Source of the DNA: Pseudomonadales bacterium
GTDB lineage: Bacteria; Pseudomonadota; Gammaproteobacteria; Pseudomonadales; UBA7239
DNA: 64,000 nucleotides
Assembly: GCA_041395665.1 (NCBI GenBank)
Contig: JAWLAB010000002.1
Location: 124,001 to 188,000, forward strand
Direction of reading: 5' to 3'
The position numbers and the translations under genes are program-made. Below are positions 33,442 through 43,541 of this stretch, one piece after another; position 1 is the stretch's first letter; the number at the start of each line of letters is the position of its first letter. The notes below the pieces were generated by a model. The model was not told where the DNA came from, ran no database searches, and worked only from the letters and a program-made list of their open reading frames with translations.

Positions 33442-35217
33442 TCAACGCAGCGTGTCGAGCACAATGTTCTCCGTCAATACTTGCGGCAGCACCACGGCTT
33501 GACTGCTCTGTCCAGCCGGATAATACACATACAAAGGCACGCCACTGCGCCGGTACTGTTGCAAAAACTGTGTGATTTCTGGGTCACGGTTGGTCCAATC
33601 ACCGACCAAATACGCAATATTATTTTTGTGAAGATGCTCTTTAATATCTTGGCGGTTGAGCACCATTTTTTCATTGACAAGACAAGTGAGGCACCACGAC
33701 GCTGTCATATTGATCAACACAGGTTTCCCTTCTGCGCGTAACGCTGCTAAACGCTCCGTGCTGTACGGCTCGGCATCGCCCGTTTCAAATTTTTCTTGCT
33801 GCGGCTGTTGAAAAATTTCCACCACCAAAAAATGCGGTGCAATCAAAGCAACCGCTAACACGCATACCGCTAATACTTTTCCACCTATGTGTACCGAAGC
33901 ATCGCGCCACAGCCAGCCCGCCATCACCAACAAGATCAAGCCGCCGAGAATGGACACCATTGCCAGCTCACCGCCCTGCTGCCCCAATACCCACAACAGC
34001 CACACCGCTGTGGCATACAACGGGAACGCTAGGAACTGCCGCAAGCGATCCATCCAAGGGCCTGGGGCGGGCAAACGGTGTAGCATCTGCGGCCAGTACG
34101 CCAGCAGCACAAAAGGCAGCGCCATACCGAAACCCAACACCGCAAACACCAATAAAGCCATTGGTGCTGATTGAGTAACGGCATAGCCCAAGGCCACGCC
34201 CATGAATGGCGCAGAGCAAGGGCTGGCGACAACAACCGCCAGAACGCCGGTAAAAAAGGTGGCTCGTACAGGGTTGCCCGCCACCAAGCGCTGACCAATT
34301 CCCATCAGACTACCGCCGATGTGCAGCACGCCTGAGAAGGACAAGCCCATCACAAAAAATAAGTAAATCAACATACCGACAAACATAGGTTCTTGCAGTT
34401 GAAATCCCCATCCAACCACTTCACCACCTGCGCGCAGCAACAGCATAATTCCCGCTACCAGCACAAAGGTTGTCACCACACCAGCGGTATAAATCCAGCT
34501 GTGCCAATGCGCTTCCTCATCGCGCTCACGCTGCGCTGCCATCGCAAACACTTTGAGCGACAGCACAGGAAAAACACAGGGCATTAGATTGAGGATAAGC
34601 CCACCCAGCAGCGCCATCAGCAAAACGCCAGCCACACCGTAGGACAACAAAGGTGGTGGCGATGCCTCTTCCGCCGCTAGCGACACTGGCGTTTCAACCA
34701 ATGTGCCGGATGGCGGATCCATCGGCACCACGGTTCCAGCGGAAATATCCACTTGGAAATATTGTTTTTGTGGCGGATAGCATAGACCCGCATCGGCGCA
34801 GCCCTGTGACTCCGCCATCAATACCACTCGACCGGTTTGTGAGGCGGGCAGCTCGATGCTCACGGTCGCTGTATCGTAATAAACCTCCGTTTCGCGCTCG
34901 AAGAGTTCATCGTATTTATTTTTGCCTTGGCTGTAAGTCACTTGCAGCGGGATGTCGCTATTCCCTGCAGAAGCAGAAAAATGCATACGCTCGCGATAGA
35001 GATAATATTCAGGCGCGATAGACCAACTCAACTGCACGCGCTGCTGAGAAACCGCCGCCACCAATTGATAGGCCTGCTCCACCGGCAAAAACTCTGCCTG
35101 TGCACTAGAGAAAATACCTGTGATCGCATCTGTTTTGCCTGCCTGCGCCCACGATGACAAGCTCAGTAGCAATAACAAACCAGCAATAACGCATTTCAAC
35201 GGGTGCAAAATCTGCAT
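33442..35217 (-). CDS. dsbD: Thiol:disulfide interchange protein DsbD
   Basis: The ATG at 35217, behind GGAGAGAGGT and followed by a signal peptide, gives 591 residues; longer in-frame starts are unlikely. All three redox modules are present. The periplasmic alpha domain has Cys140/Cys146 (QGCADAGLCYPP). The eight-helix membrane domain has Cys214 (LMPCVFPV) and SPCSAPFMG. The thioredoxin-like gamma domain has WCLTC near 508-511. DsbD carries electrons from cytoplasmic thioredoxin to periplasmic disulfide isomerase and cytochrome c maturation partners. Confidence 0.95.
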   Translation of the reverse strand: MQILHPLKCVIAGLLLLLSLSSWAQAGKTDAITGIFSSAQAEFLPVEQAYQLVAAVSQQRVQLSWSIAPEYYLYRERMHFSASAGNSDIPLQVTYSQGKNKYDELFERETEVYYDTATVSIELPASQTGRVVLMAESQGCADAGLCYPPQKQYFQVDISAGTVVPMDPPSGTLVETPVSLAAEEASPPPLLSYGVAGVLLMALLGGLILNLMPCVFPVLSLKVFAMAAQRERDEEAHWHSWIYTAGVVTTFVLVAGIMLLLRAGGEVVGWGFQLQEPMFVGMLIYLFFVMGLSFSGVLHIGGSLMGIGQRLVAGNPVRATFFTGVLAVVVASPCSAPFMGVALGYAVTQSAPMALLVFAVLGFGMALPFVLLAYWPQMLHRLPAPGPWMDRLRQFLAFPLYATAVWLLWVLGQQGGELAMVSILGGLILLVMAGWLWRDASVHIGGKVLAVCVLAVALIAPHFLVVEIFQQPQQEKFETGDAEPYSTERLAALRAEGKPVLINMTASWCLTCLVNEKMVLNRQDIKEHLHKNNIAYLVGDWTNRDPEITQFLQQYRRSGVPLYVYYPAGQSSQAVVLPQVLTENIVLDTLR

Positions 35218-35389
35218 ACCTCTCTCCAAGCAACGCATCCTAGACCACGCCGTTGCAACAGGGTTCCTCCCCAGCACAATAAATAAAGCAACACGCACAA
35301 TCTGGCTATGTTACCAGTGCATTCCCTTAACGACTATGTCACATCATTTCTGCTAGGCTGAAAAAACATTAAAGCTCGCGCACACACTT

Positions 35390-36028
35390 ATGTTGATTCA
35401 TTTTTTGCGCTGCATAACAGCAGCGGCAATGCTTCTGCTCATTACAGCCTGCCAAACGGCGCCGGATGACAACAACACAAACACATCACAAGAAAAGGAA
35501 TCGTATTTTTGGCCTTGGCAAGGCCCTGATTACAAAGCTGACACCAAAGAGATGCGGCGCAAACACAAAATCTTTGTGTTGTTGGAACGCGGTGATTTGG
35601 CTTTCAGGAAAGACCGACTCAATGCACCGCGACACGATAACGCCCTGCTGTACTACTACACCGCACTTAAACTGGATCCCACCAACAAAGAAGCTTTTCG
35701 CGGCTTAAATGATGTGGCTGATCGTTTCCGCAGTTTATCGCGCACCGCGCACGACAATGGCAACGGCAAAGAAACACGCTATTATCTGCAGCAAGCAGAA
35801 ATTGTTACCGGCGCGTCAGACCCTAAAAATATTAAGCTGCGCAAAGAACTCAGCCACTCAGCCGCCGGTAAAAATCCACGCGAACTCGATAAAGCGCTCA
35901 AGGAAAAAATAAAAGCACGCAAAGCGGAATTAAAAGAGGATCCACGACTAAAAAATCCTGACTTATTGAAAAACTCAGATTTATTGAAAGAGCAATGGGA
36001 AGACTCAGAAGAAGATGTCGAAGAATAA
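35390..36028 (+). CDS. Lipoprotein with TPR-like region
   Basis: A 212-residue protein with lipobox ITAC (Cys21). It has a TPR-like helical segment (ALLYYYTALKLDPTNKEAFRGLNDVADR, split here as YYTALKLDPTN and EAFRGLNDVA), and then a highly charged C-terminal third rich in Lys and Glu. It precedes the LapD-like gene by 15 bases and may be cotranscribed with it. Function is unknown; an envelope scaffold is plausible. Confidence 0.7.
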   Translation: MLIHFLRCITAAAMLLLITACQTAPDDNNTNTSQEKESYFWPWQGPDYKADTKEMRRKHKIFVLLERGDLAFRKDRLNAPRHDNALLYYYTALKLDPTNKEAFRGLNDVADRFRSLSRTAHDNGNGKETRYYLQQAEIVTGASDPKNIKLRKELSHSAAGKNPRELDKALKEKIKARKAELKEDPRLKNPDLLKNSDLLKEQWEDSEEDVEE

Positions 36029-36043
36029 TGGAAGAAGTGTAGT

Positions 36044-37974
36044 ATGAGTTTACGGCGACAATGGTGTATTAGTTTAATTATCACCATCACTGTGTTGATG
36101 TGTGCCAGTGCATTGATCAACATATGCCACACTCGCCAACACCTTCTAACAGAATCACAAGAGCACACACAAGACATTGCCAATGTTCTGGCTCGCTCAC
36201 TAGCAGAATCTCCAACATCAACCACCCTATTGGATACCGCTTTTGAACAAAGCAACATTGACGCCATTGTTTATCGCGACAAACAAAACACCATCCTATT
36301 TGAGCGCAACAAACCTGCGCGTACGGCATCTGCACCACGATGGTTCCGACATGTTGCTTCATTAAAAGCGCCAACCATCACCACAGATGTAACCTCTCAT
36401 TCTTCATTTATTGGCCAAGTTCAAATTACCGCCAATATCGACACTATTTATTCTGAACTTTGGAAATTATTATCCAGACAACTAATGCTATTCATCACCG
36501 CTTACTTGGTATTAGGCGCATTAGGTTACTTAGCAGTTTATTTCTTACTACAGCCGTTAAAGCGCGTACAAGAACAAGCCGCTGCCATTTGTGACCGCCA
36601 ATTTATCGAACAACAACCACTCCCTAAGACTCAAGAACTGCGTCAAGTCGTTGAAGCTATTAACCGTATGAGCCGACGGTTAAAAACGATTTTTCTGAAC
36701 AGTTAGCTCAGTTAGACAATTTACGCACACAGTCCTTTTTTGATTTTGTTACTGGGCTATCCAATCGTCGCAGCTTCAATGCACGCATGCAGGCGCTCAC
36801 TGAAAGTGAAATGGATAGCTGCGGATGCTTGATGCTGATACAAATAAATAATTTTGCGAATTACAACCTACAACACGGCCACGATGCTGGCGATGAGTGT
36901 TTGCGCGCCATCGCCAAACAATTGCAAGCTGCCACAAAAGATATTCCTAACGCATTGCTCAGCCGCCGCACCGGCGCTGATTTTGCCTGCTATCTACCCA
37001 ATGTAGGCATCGAAGCAGCAAGCGCTATGGCAGAGCATATCATTGCGACCAGCGCCAATCTTTCTATCCTGTCCCATTATCAATTGCATATTGGCATTGT
37101 GTGCTGCAGCAGCCTACACGCCGAGCGGCAATTATTTCCTAAAGCGGACACCGCCTTGCGGCAAGCACAATCACTCAGCCACAGTGGTTGGAAACTCTAT
37201 CAGCAAGATTCTGATACGCAGGCCGCTGCGCATGAAGCAAGACAATGGTTCGCTACACTCAATCGTGTTTTGCAGGACAGAAAAATCTTCTTCCACTTTC
37301 AACCCATGTTTTCAAACGAAAACCGTGAGTTAATGGCAGTAGAGGTTTTTGCGCGTATCAATGTGCGAGAAGGTGTTATCAACGCCGGAGTATTCATGCC
37401 CATGGCTGAACGCTTTGATATGGCGGAATCTTTCGATCGGTTAATTATTGAAGCGATACGCAACAGCAGCGAAGCCGCTCACTGCAAAGTACCCGTTTGT
37501 ATCAATCTCTCCCCACGCAGCGTCATTTCTCCAGCATTTGTAGAATGGTTAGACAGCTACCTCGGCGAGCATCCCATTTTTGCGCGCCAAATTATTGTAG
37601 AAACCTCAGAATATTTGATGGGCACAGGTGATGCACCTATCCGCCATTTATGCGATGTACTGCATCGTCACGGCGCAAAATTATCGTTAGATCACTTTGG
37701 CCTCCACGGCAGTGCTTTTGCGTATCTGAACAGCCTACCTCTTGATTTCATCAAAATTGATCGCAGCTTTATTCGCAATATTCACGAAGATGCAGATAAT
37801 CAATTCTATGTGCGTGCGCTGATTCAAATTGCACACAGTTGCGATATCACCATTCTTGCCGAAGGTGTCGAAACACTGCAGGAATGGGAATGCTTACACC
37901 AATTAGGTATTAACGGTGGGCAAGGCTATTTGCTGGGCAAGCCGGATAGTCAAATCAAACAAGCCATGTTGTAA
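36044..37974 (+). pseudogene. LapD-like c-di-GMP receptor (degenerate GGDEF/EAL), split by a single-base frameshift
   Basis: The N-terminal piece (36044-36706) has a membrane helix, a periplasmic domain, a second helix (about 146-168) and a HAMP-like linker. The rest (to 37974) carries GGDEF and EAL domains in another frame. One extra T in the five-T run at 36690-36694 joins them as TIFSEQLAQLDN. Both catalytic sites are degenerate: GGDEF reads TGADF, EAL reads EVF, and the DDFG motif reads DHFG. That fits LapD, which senses c-di-GMP and controls adhesin release. No LapG or large adhesin is in the window. The break may be a sequence error. Confidence 0.78.
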
Positions 37975-37981
37975 CAAGACG

Positions 37982-38437
37982 ATGAAAAACATCACGCACT
38001 TATTGTTTTTGTTTTTTGCTCTCAGCGGCAGCTTCGCTCTGGCCGAAACACCGACCAGCAATATCACCTTAATCAACGGTTGGTTGCGCGAAACGCCGCC
38101 CAATATAAAAAATGCAGCTGCCTTTGTTTCCTTGCACAACAACAGCAACAATACAAAACATATTATTGCGATTCAGTGCAGCGACCTTGCTGCGCGCTGT
38201 GAAATACACGAACACTTACGCACAGCTAATGGCAAGATGCGTATGCAAAAAGTGAGCGCTCCATTGGCTATCGCAGGCAACAGCACGCTCACCATGCAGC
38301 CCGGTGGTTATCACATCATGTTGCTTGATATAAAAACGCCACTGCGTGCAGGCAACACAGCGGCGTTCACTGTTGTATTTGACGATCAAAGCGCACTCAC
38401 CGTGCAACTGCCTATCAAGTCCATACGCGCAGAATAA
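37982..38437 (+). CDS. PCu(A)C periplasmic copper chaperone
   Basis: From the ATG at 37982 the protein has 151 residues with a signal peptide (MKNITHLLFLFFAL...ALA). It keeps the copper ligands of the family: His in CEIHEH, the Met pair in GKMRMQKV, and HIM in GGYHIMLL. Such chaperones deliver Cu(I) to cytochrome oxidase or hold copper in the periplasm. It starts 7 bases after the LapD-like gene and ends 6 bases from the convergent TPR gene. Confidence 0.87.
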   Translation: MKNITHLLFLFFALSGSFALAETPTSNITLINGWLRETPPNIKNAAAFVSLHNNSNNTKHIIAIQCSDLAARCEIHEHLRTANGKMRMQKVSAPLAIAGNSTLTMQPGGYHIMLLDIKTPLRAGNTAAFTVVFDDQSALTVQLPIKSIRAE

Positions 38438-38443
38438 TGCGTG

Positions 38444-40375
38444 TTATTGCACGCCGACTTGTAATTCCAGTTTGACTGTTTTGCCACCGACAACATTGTC
38501 GGTGCTGGCTAGCTGGCGACTTTCACCGCTCAACTTGAATCCTTTCGCTACTGCATCTGCATACAACTGCGCGAACGCCTGTGCAACGCCTTCTGGTGAG
38601 CCTTCGTAATTACGCGATACGCATTTAAAGCCGCTATCACGCACCAATTGATAACGCCCTTGCGGCTTCGGATTACCCGTCACTGGAAATCCGAAACGCA
38701 CTTTAATTTTTCCGCCGTTATTGGTCATCAATTCGGGGAAAATTATGTGCATAGGGCCAACAATTTTTCCTCTTTCTTTCACCACTGTAATCGCCAAACG
38801 CGTTGCCAACGGCGTAATTTTTTCCGCCATTTCTTCTGCCGTGAATGAATAATCACCCAAATACAGCTGAACTGGTTTTGTCACTTTAATTGACAAATCA
38901 GCCGATGGATTACCTTGGATATTACTCAGTGCATTTGCAGAAGAACTCGCAACATTATTTGATACGGCAGAATTTGATGCAGCAGGATCTGATACGGCAG
39001 GCGCGGCCATTGCATCGACAGCTGCACTATCTTGCTCGGCGGGCGCATCCACTTCACTGTTTGCAAAGGCACTGGATGCTGCCGCACCGCTCAACTTACT
39101 TTCCGGCATTTTGGCGGCAAAAATAGAATGAGTTCCACTGGTAGAACAGGGTCCTGCAATACCTGCTTTTTCACCGTCGGTCGCTGGCGCTGCTTTCATA
39201 AATGCCAACCACTGCGCCGCATCAGCTGCGCCACCTACTAAAGTGGCATTAATGAATGACCGACGCGCCAACTCAGTATCACCCAATTTTAATTGACTGA
39301 TACCCAACAACAAATTCGCACGCGCTACCAACTTGTCGGTCAAATTGCCATCGCAAGCTTTTAATACTTGCTGCTGCATGGCTGGCCACTGCTGCTTTTC
39401 CATTTCCATTTGTGCCAAATGCAATTGCAGCTCTACATCATTGCTATCGCCTGCGGCTTTCGTCAAAGCCGCTTGGGCTTTATCGCGTTCGCCAGCCTGC
39501 ATCCACAAACGGAATAAACGATCGTTAATTTTGCTATCAGCTTTTATTCGGCCATTGGCAATCGCTTCTTCTAACACGCGCGCGCCGCGACCAGGGATTT
39601 TGTTGATGGCGTATAAATCCGTCAGCAACAAAACATCCTGCTCGCGAAACGGAATACCTTTCTCCCACGCCAGCGCCATCACATCTAAAGCTTGTGCATT
39701 TTTCTTGGCTTTGAGATACAGCGAAGTCCACTGCTGCCACAGCTCGGCATTATTCAAATCTGCTGCCACTAATTGCTGCATAATTTGTGCCGCACGATCA
39801 AAGCTACCGGTGCTGTAATAAACAGCCATCGCATTTTTTAATTGTTGCGGCGTGGGATTTTTTTCCAGCGACATAGCTTTATCCATCGCCGCCGCACTCG
39901 CCACATAATTTCTACGCTTGAACTGCACTTGTGCCAATAACAAATAGATCTCAGCATCCGCTTTATCACCGGATGAACCTTTTACGGCCACATAATCCTG
40001 AATTGCCGATGCTGCTTTATCGTAATTTTTTTGTAACAGCGAAATACGCGCCAACTGCCCTAACATCTGGCGTTTATTTTCAGCGGTAATAGCAGGATTT
40101 TGCAGCGATTTTTCGATGTATTTGGTGGCTTTATCGTAATCTTTCGAGCCTGCAAAATGCTGTGCTAAAAATTTCTCTGCGCTGGCTTTGGTGGCAGCAT
40201 CTTGAAAAGTATTGAGATTTTTTTCTAACTCACCCACCGACATACTGACATTTTCTGTCGGCGCCACATCCAAATCGACATACATACGACTGCGGTATTG
40301 TTCTTGCGCCAGCAGGGGTGAACCGCTCAGTACGCAGACAAGTAACAAACCTAAACTGAGTGCAGACTTTTGCAT
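38444..40375 (-). CDS. Periplasmic TPR protein with C-terminal GyrI-like domain, last gene of a TonB operon
   Basis: The 643-residue protein has a signal peptide (cleavage near LLAQ-EQ) and many TPR-like helical pairs over residues 40-400. An Ala/Ser/Asn-rich linker (about 425-490) follows. The C-terminal segment, with GFPVTGNPKPQG, CVSRNYEGSPEGVAQAF and LYADAVAKGF, resembles GyrI/AraC effector-binding domains. TPR proteins accompany TonB2-type operons and are needed for some TonB systems. The GyrI-like tail is unusual in that setting and is a pattern-based call. Confidence 0.75.
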   Translation of the reverse strand: MQKSALSLGLLLVCVLSGSPLLAQEQYRSRMYVDLDVAPTENVSMSVGELEKNLNTFQDAATKASAEKFLAQHFAGSKDYDKATKYIEKSLQNPAITAENKRQMLGQLARISLLQKNYDKAASAIQDYVAVKGSSGDKADAEIYLLLAQVQFKRRNYVASAAAMDKAMSLEKNPTPQQLKNAMAVYYSTGSFDRAAQIMQQLVAADLNNAELWQQWTSLYLKAKKNAQALDVMALAWEKGIPFREQDVLLLTDLYAINKIPGRGARVLEEAIANGRIKADSKINDRLFRLWMQAGERDKAQAALTKAAGDSNDVELQLHLAQMEMEKQQWPAMQQQVLKACDGNLTDKLVARANLLLGISQLKLGDTELARRSFINATLVGGAADAAQWLAFMKAAPATDGEKAGIAGPCSTSGTHSIFAAKMPESKLSGAAASSAFANSEVDAPAEQDSAAVDAMAAPAVSDPAASNSAVSNNVASSSANALSNIQGNPSADLSIKVTKPVQLYLGDYSFTAEEMAEKITPLATRLAITVVKERGKIVGPMHIIFPELMTNNGGKIKVRFGFPVTGNPKPQGRYQLVRDSGFKCVSRNYEGSPEGVAQAFAQLYADAVAKGFKLSGESRQLASTDNVVGGKTVKLELQVGVQ

Positions 40376-40386
40376 CGCAAATCACT

Positions 40387-41175
40387 TCATTGCAGTTGAT
40401 GGTTGTTATTGGGGTAATCTTTCCAGAACAACTGAATGCGTTGCGTCAGTTGCACTTTTGCTCTCCTGCCTTGCAAATCGTTGGGATCATAAATCCATCC
40501 TTCAACCGCTGCGATAACATTGGCATCAAACAAGCCGGGCGGCTGGCTATCTAAAATGCGTACATTTTCTACTTTGCCCTGCATATTCACCGCAAAAGTG
40601 ACCAACACCCAGCCGTCTGTTTTACTGTCCCACGCCGCTTTCGGGATATTGGGTTGCCGTGTTCCAAACGGCACAATTTCACGGTAACCCTCTGCACCTT
40701 TTTTATCTTCTGCTGCAATTTTTTTCGCCAAATCACGATTGTTATTGCTTGGCCCCGTCCATGTAGAACCGCCGTTGCCATCACCAAAACCGCTACCAAA
40801 TACGCCGCCGCTGCCGCTTTCCAAAACCACATCATCGAACGAAGGCGCGAACGAAGGAATCGGCGGGCCACCTGCTTTCATTTTTGGCGATGGCACTGGT
40901 GCACTGACGGCCAAGGGCGCCATGGTTGGCTCTACAACCGGTTGATTGCTCGGCGTGGGCGCCTGCTCTTCGGGTGGTGGTTCTGGTGGTTTGCTTTCTG
41001 GCGGTGGCTGATAAATATCCACGACTACCGCAAGATTACTGGTGTTCACTTTCAATGCATCACCATTTAACAAACGAAACATGAATAAAAATATCAATAC
41101 CGTCGCCACCATGCTCGCCAATACAGCAAGCGTATAACGCATTGGGGGATTGATATTTTTCACTAACGGCGACAT
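40387..41175 (-). CDS. TonB-family energy transducer
   Basis: The ATG at 41175 gives 262 residues. The product has an N-terminal membrane anchor (about 13-36), a Pro/Glu-rich spacer (PPPESKPPEPPPEEQ), a Gly-rich stretch, and a C-terminal TonB domain (GWVLVTFAVNMQGKVENVRILDSQPPGLFD). It couples proton-motive force to outer-membrane transporters with the ExbB/ExbD proteins encoded just upstream. The short spacing suggests one operon. Confidence 0.88.
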   Translation of the reverse strand: MSPLVKNINPPMRYTLAVLASMVATVLIFLFMFRLLNGDALKVNTSNLAVVVDIYQPPPESKPPEPPPEEQAPTPSNQPVVEPTMAPLAVSAPVPSPKMKAGGPPIPSFAPSFDDVVLESGSGGVFGSGFGDGNGGSTWTGPSNNNRDLAKKIAAEDKKGAEGYREIVPFGTRQPNIPKAAWDSKTDGWVLVTFAVNMQGKVENVRILDSQPPGLFDANVIAAVEGWIYDPNDLQGRRAKVQLTQRIQLFWKDYPNNNHQLQ

Positions 41176-41182
41176 CAGAAAC

Positions 41183-41590
41183 TTATTGCGGAGCGTTCGC
41201 TGCAACGGCAATTTTTTCTATGCCCGCTAAACGAATCTGATCCATCACTTGCACCAGCGTGCCTGTGTTAGCGGCACTATCGGATTGCACTACCGCAGCA
41301 CCTTCTGGATTCTCTGCATGCATACGCGCCATGATGGGGCGCACGGAATGCAAATCCACTTCGCGTTTATCGATCCAAATTTCACCTTTAGCTGTGATCG
41401 CCACAAAAATATTGGCGCTCTGCTCAGTGCTGGCACTTTGTGCATTGGGAATATTCACAACGATGCCCGTCGCTTTGACGAAAGTGGTGGTCACAATAAA
41501 AAAGATCAACATATTCAGCACAAAATCGAGCATCGGTGTCATGTCGATATACACTTCGGCTTCATCTACATCGTGTCGGCGTGTACGCAT
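41183..41590 (-). CDS. exbD: ExbD-type biopolymer transport protein
   Basis: A 135-residue protein with one membrane helix. The essential proton-carrying Asp is Asp22 in MTPMLDFVLNMLIFF, and a periplasmic domain follows. It forms the motor with the ExbB proteins encoded upstream and energises the TonB protein encoded downstream. Confidence 0.92.
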   Translation of the reverse strand: MRTRRHDVDEAEVYIDMTPMLDFVLNMLIFFIVTTTFVKATGIVVNIPNAQSASTEQSANIFVAITAKGEIWIDKREVDLHSVRPIMARMHAENPEGAAVVQSDSAANTGTLVQVMDQIRLAGIEKIAVAANAPQ

Positions 41591-41612
41591 AAAAGACTCC
41601 GCTCAATTCTTG

Positions 41613-42131
41613 TTAGTCATGGGTCAACAAATCAGCAAATATTTTTTGCTCGCGCGCCGCCAAATGACGCAACCGCGCTGAAAAATATTGCGCACTTAAA
41701 GAGATAACCAAACCCGACATCGTAGGCACCGTGGCGCGATAAACACCCGCCGCAATCGCCTGACTGTTGCCGCCCGTCAGCGTAATGATTTCAAACACGC
41801 CGATCATGCCGATCACTGTTCCCATCAAACCCAACAGTGGGCATACAGCAATTAAAGTGCGTATCGTTGATAGCCACGCCTGCAACTGCAATTGCACTTC
41901 GCACACCGATTCGCGGCGAATGGCTTTTGCGCGCCACGAAGCGCGATCACTGCGCGCCTGCCATGCCTGTACGCGTTGATTGCGCAAAGCAGGGTAAGCA
42001 AAGCGTAGGAAAATAAATCGCTCCACCAGCAACATCCACAACACCAAACACACGGCCAAGAGCGCCCACATCATGGGGCCGCCCAAATTAAAAACGCGTG
42101 AGAGGTGCGATGTCAGCGTGTAAAAACTCAT
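41613..42131 (-). CDS. ExbB/TolQ/MotA-family proton channel protein (short form, ExbB2)
   Basis: A 172-residue protein with three membrane helices and the family pattern PLLGLMGTVIGMIGVFE. It is the shorter of two ExbB-type proteins in this operon. Two-ExbB arrangements are known from TonB2-type systems of marine gammaproteobacteria. Confidence 0.9.
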   Translation of the reverse strand: MSFYTLTSHLSRVFNLGGPMMWALLAVCLVLWMLLVERFIFLRFAYPALRNQRVQAWQARSDRASWRAKAIRRESVCEVQLQLQAWLSTIRTLIAVCPLLGLMGTVIGMIGVFEIITLTGGNSQAIAAGVYRATVPTMSGLVISLSAQYFSARLRHLAAREQKIFADLLTHD

Positions 42132-42140
42132 GCTGCTGCC

Positions 42141-43529
42141 TTATGATTTTTGACGCGCAAAACTGGTTTTTTCCATGCTGCGCGCCAAAATACCTGCGCT
42201 CTGTTCATCCAAGCGTTGGATCAATGATTTCGCCAAAACAGTCACGATGTTGTGACCAAACAACAAAGGCACCGCCACCAACAAACCGAGCACCGTACAC
42301 ACCAAGGCTTCTGAAATACCTGCTGCCATTAATTTTGGATCACCGCCACCAAACAAACTGATCGCTTCGAAAGTTTTAATCATGCCCGTCACTGTGCCGA
42401 GCAGACCAAGCATCGGCGCAATCGCCGCAAACAATTTAATAATATTGTGGCCGTATTCCATCGGCGGCACTTCTTTCAAAATGGCTTCATCCAATTTGTA
42501 CTGCATGGTTTCTTCATCATCGGCGTGAATATTTCTCACGCTCAACATGATGCGACCCAATGGATTTTTTTCAGATGGCGCATCGCCATTTTCAATTTGT
42601 TGCAACACACTGCGGCGCACCCACAACAAATACAGTGTGCGATAGACCGTAACCACCAAACCAATAATGCCGACCACAATCGTCAAATAACCGACCACGC
42701 CACCTTGCGCAATGCGTTCACGCATATCGGGCGTGCGTTCCATCATGCCCAACAAGCTGCCGCGCGTAGGATCAACCGGCACCGCAGCCAATTCACCGGC
42801 GCTACCTGCAAATTCTTCTGCCATGTTTAAAAAGCGGCTGCTCGGTTGTTTGCTAGGCACCACCCACTCGCTAGTTTCCGGCACATAGCGCAAGAAATCT
42901 TTGCCACTGAATGCCGCAAAAGTTCCCACGCGCACAACATCCACTTCGCGCGCTTGACCATTGGCGGCAACAATTTTTCCTTTATAAGCGGCAACTTTGC
43001 CTGACTCCGTCATTTCCTGTTGCACTAAAAACCACAAACGCTCCATGTCATCGATGGTGGGCAATGCTTCTGCGTTTGTTAACTTTTTCAATTCTTCTGC
43101 GCGCTCTGGAAATTGCGCACTCACCTGTGAATCATTCAATGTCGCCGCATAGTCGCCGGCAAATTGACGATAAATACTGAACACATCGCCCATATCGGTC
43201 ACGCTTTGCTGCAATTCTTTGCGTAACTTAGCAATCTCTGCATCATTGGCTTCGATCTGCATTTTGGCTGGATTGTTTTTTGCTTGTGCCAAGTAATACG
43301 CGGTGCGCGCTTTTTCCAACAAGGCTTGCTGTTCATTGCGTGCTTGCACAAATTCTGCTTCGCGCTGACGATTCAAGGCGCGTTCTTTTTCATGTTCGGC
43401 GCGTACTTTGGCGAGCAATTGATCGAGATCGGTGATCTGCTGACCGGCTGTTTGCGCAAACGAGGAAGATACCAATACCGCCGAAAGCAGTGACACCAAA
43501 GCGAGAATACTAATTATTCTTTTTTTCAT
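42141..43529 (-). CDS. ExbB-like protein with long periplasmic N-terminal region
   Basis: The 462-residue protein has a signal peptide (cleavage near SFAQ), then a coiled-coil-rich region (about 30-130) and a globular part to about residue 270. The MotA/TolQ/ExbB domain follows, with PMLGLLGTVTGMIKTFE. Such large ExbB forms are found next to DUF3450 genes in TonB operons. It is followed 9 bases later by the short ExbB gene. Confidence 0.88.
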   Translation of the reverse strand: MKKRIISILALVSLLSAVLVSSSFAQTAGQQITDLDQLLAKVRAEHEKERALNRQREAEFVQARNEQQALLEKARTAYYLAQAKNNPAKMQIEANDAEIAKLRKELQQSVTDMGDVFSIYRQFAGDYAATLNDSQVSAQFPERAEELKKLTNAEALPTIDDMERLWFLVQQEMTESGKVAAYKGKIVAANGQAREVDVVRVGTFAAFSGKDFLRYVPETSEWVVPSKQPSSRFLNMAEEFAGSAGELAAVPVDPTRGSLLGMMERTPDMRERIAQGGVVGYLTIVVGIIGLVVTVYRTLYLLWVRRSVLQQIENGDAPSEKNPLGRIMLSVRNIHADDEETMQYKLDEAILKEVPPMEYGHNIIKLFAAIAPMLGLLGTVTGMIKTFEAISLFGGGDPKLMAAGISEALVCTVLGLLVAVPLLFGHNIVTVLAKSLIQRLDEQSAGILARSMEKTSFARQKS

Positions 43530-43541
43530 TGCATCAGCTCC

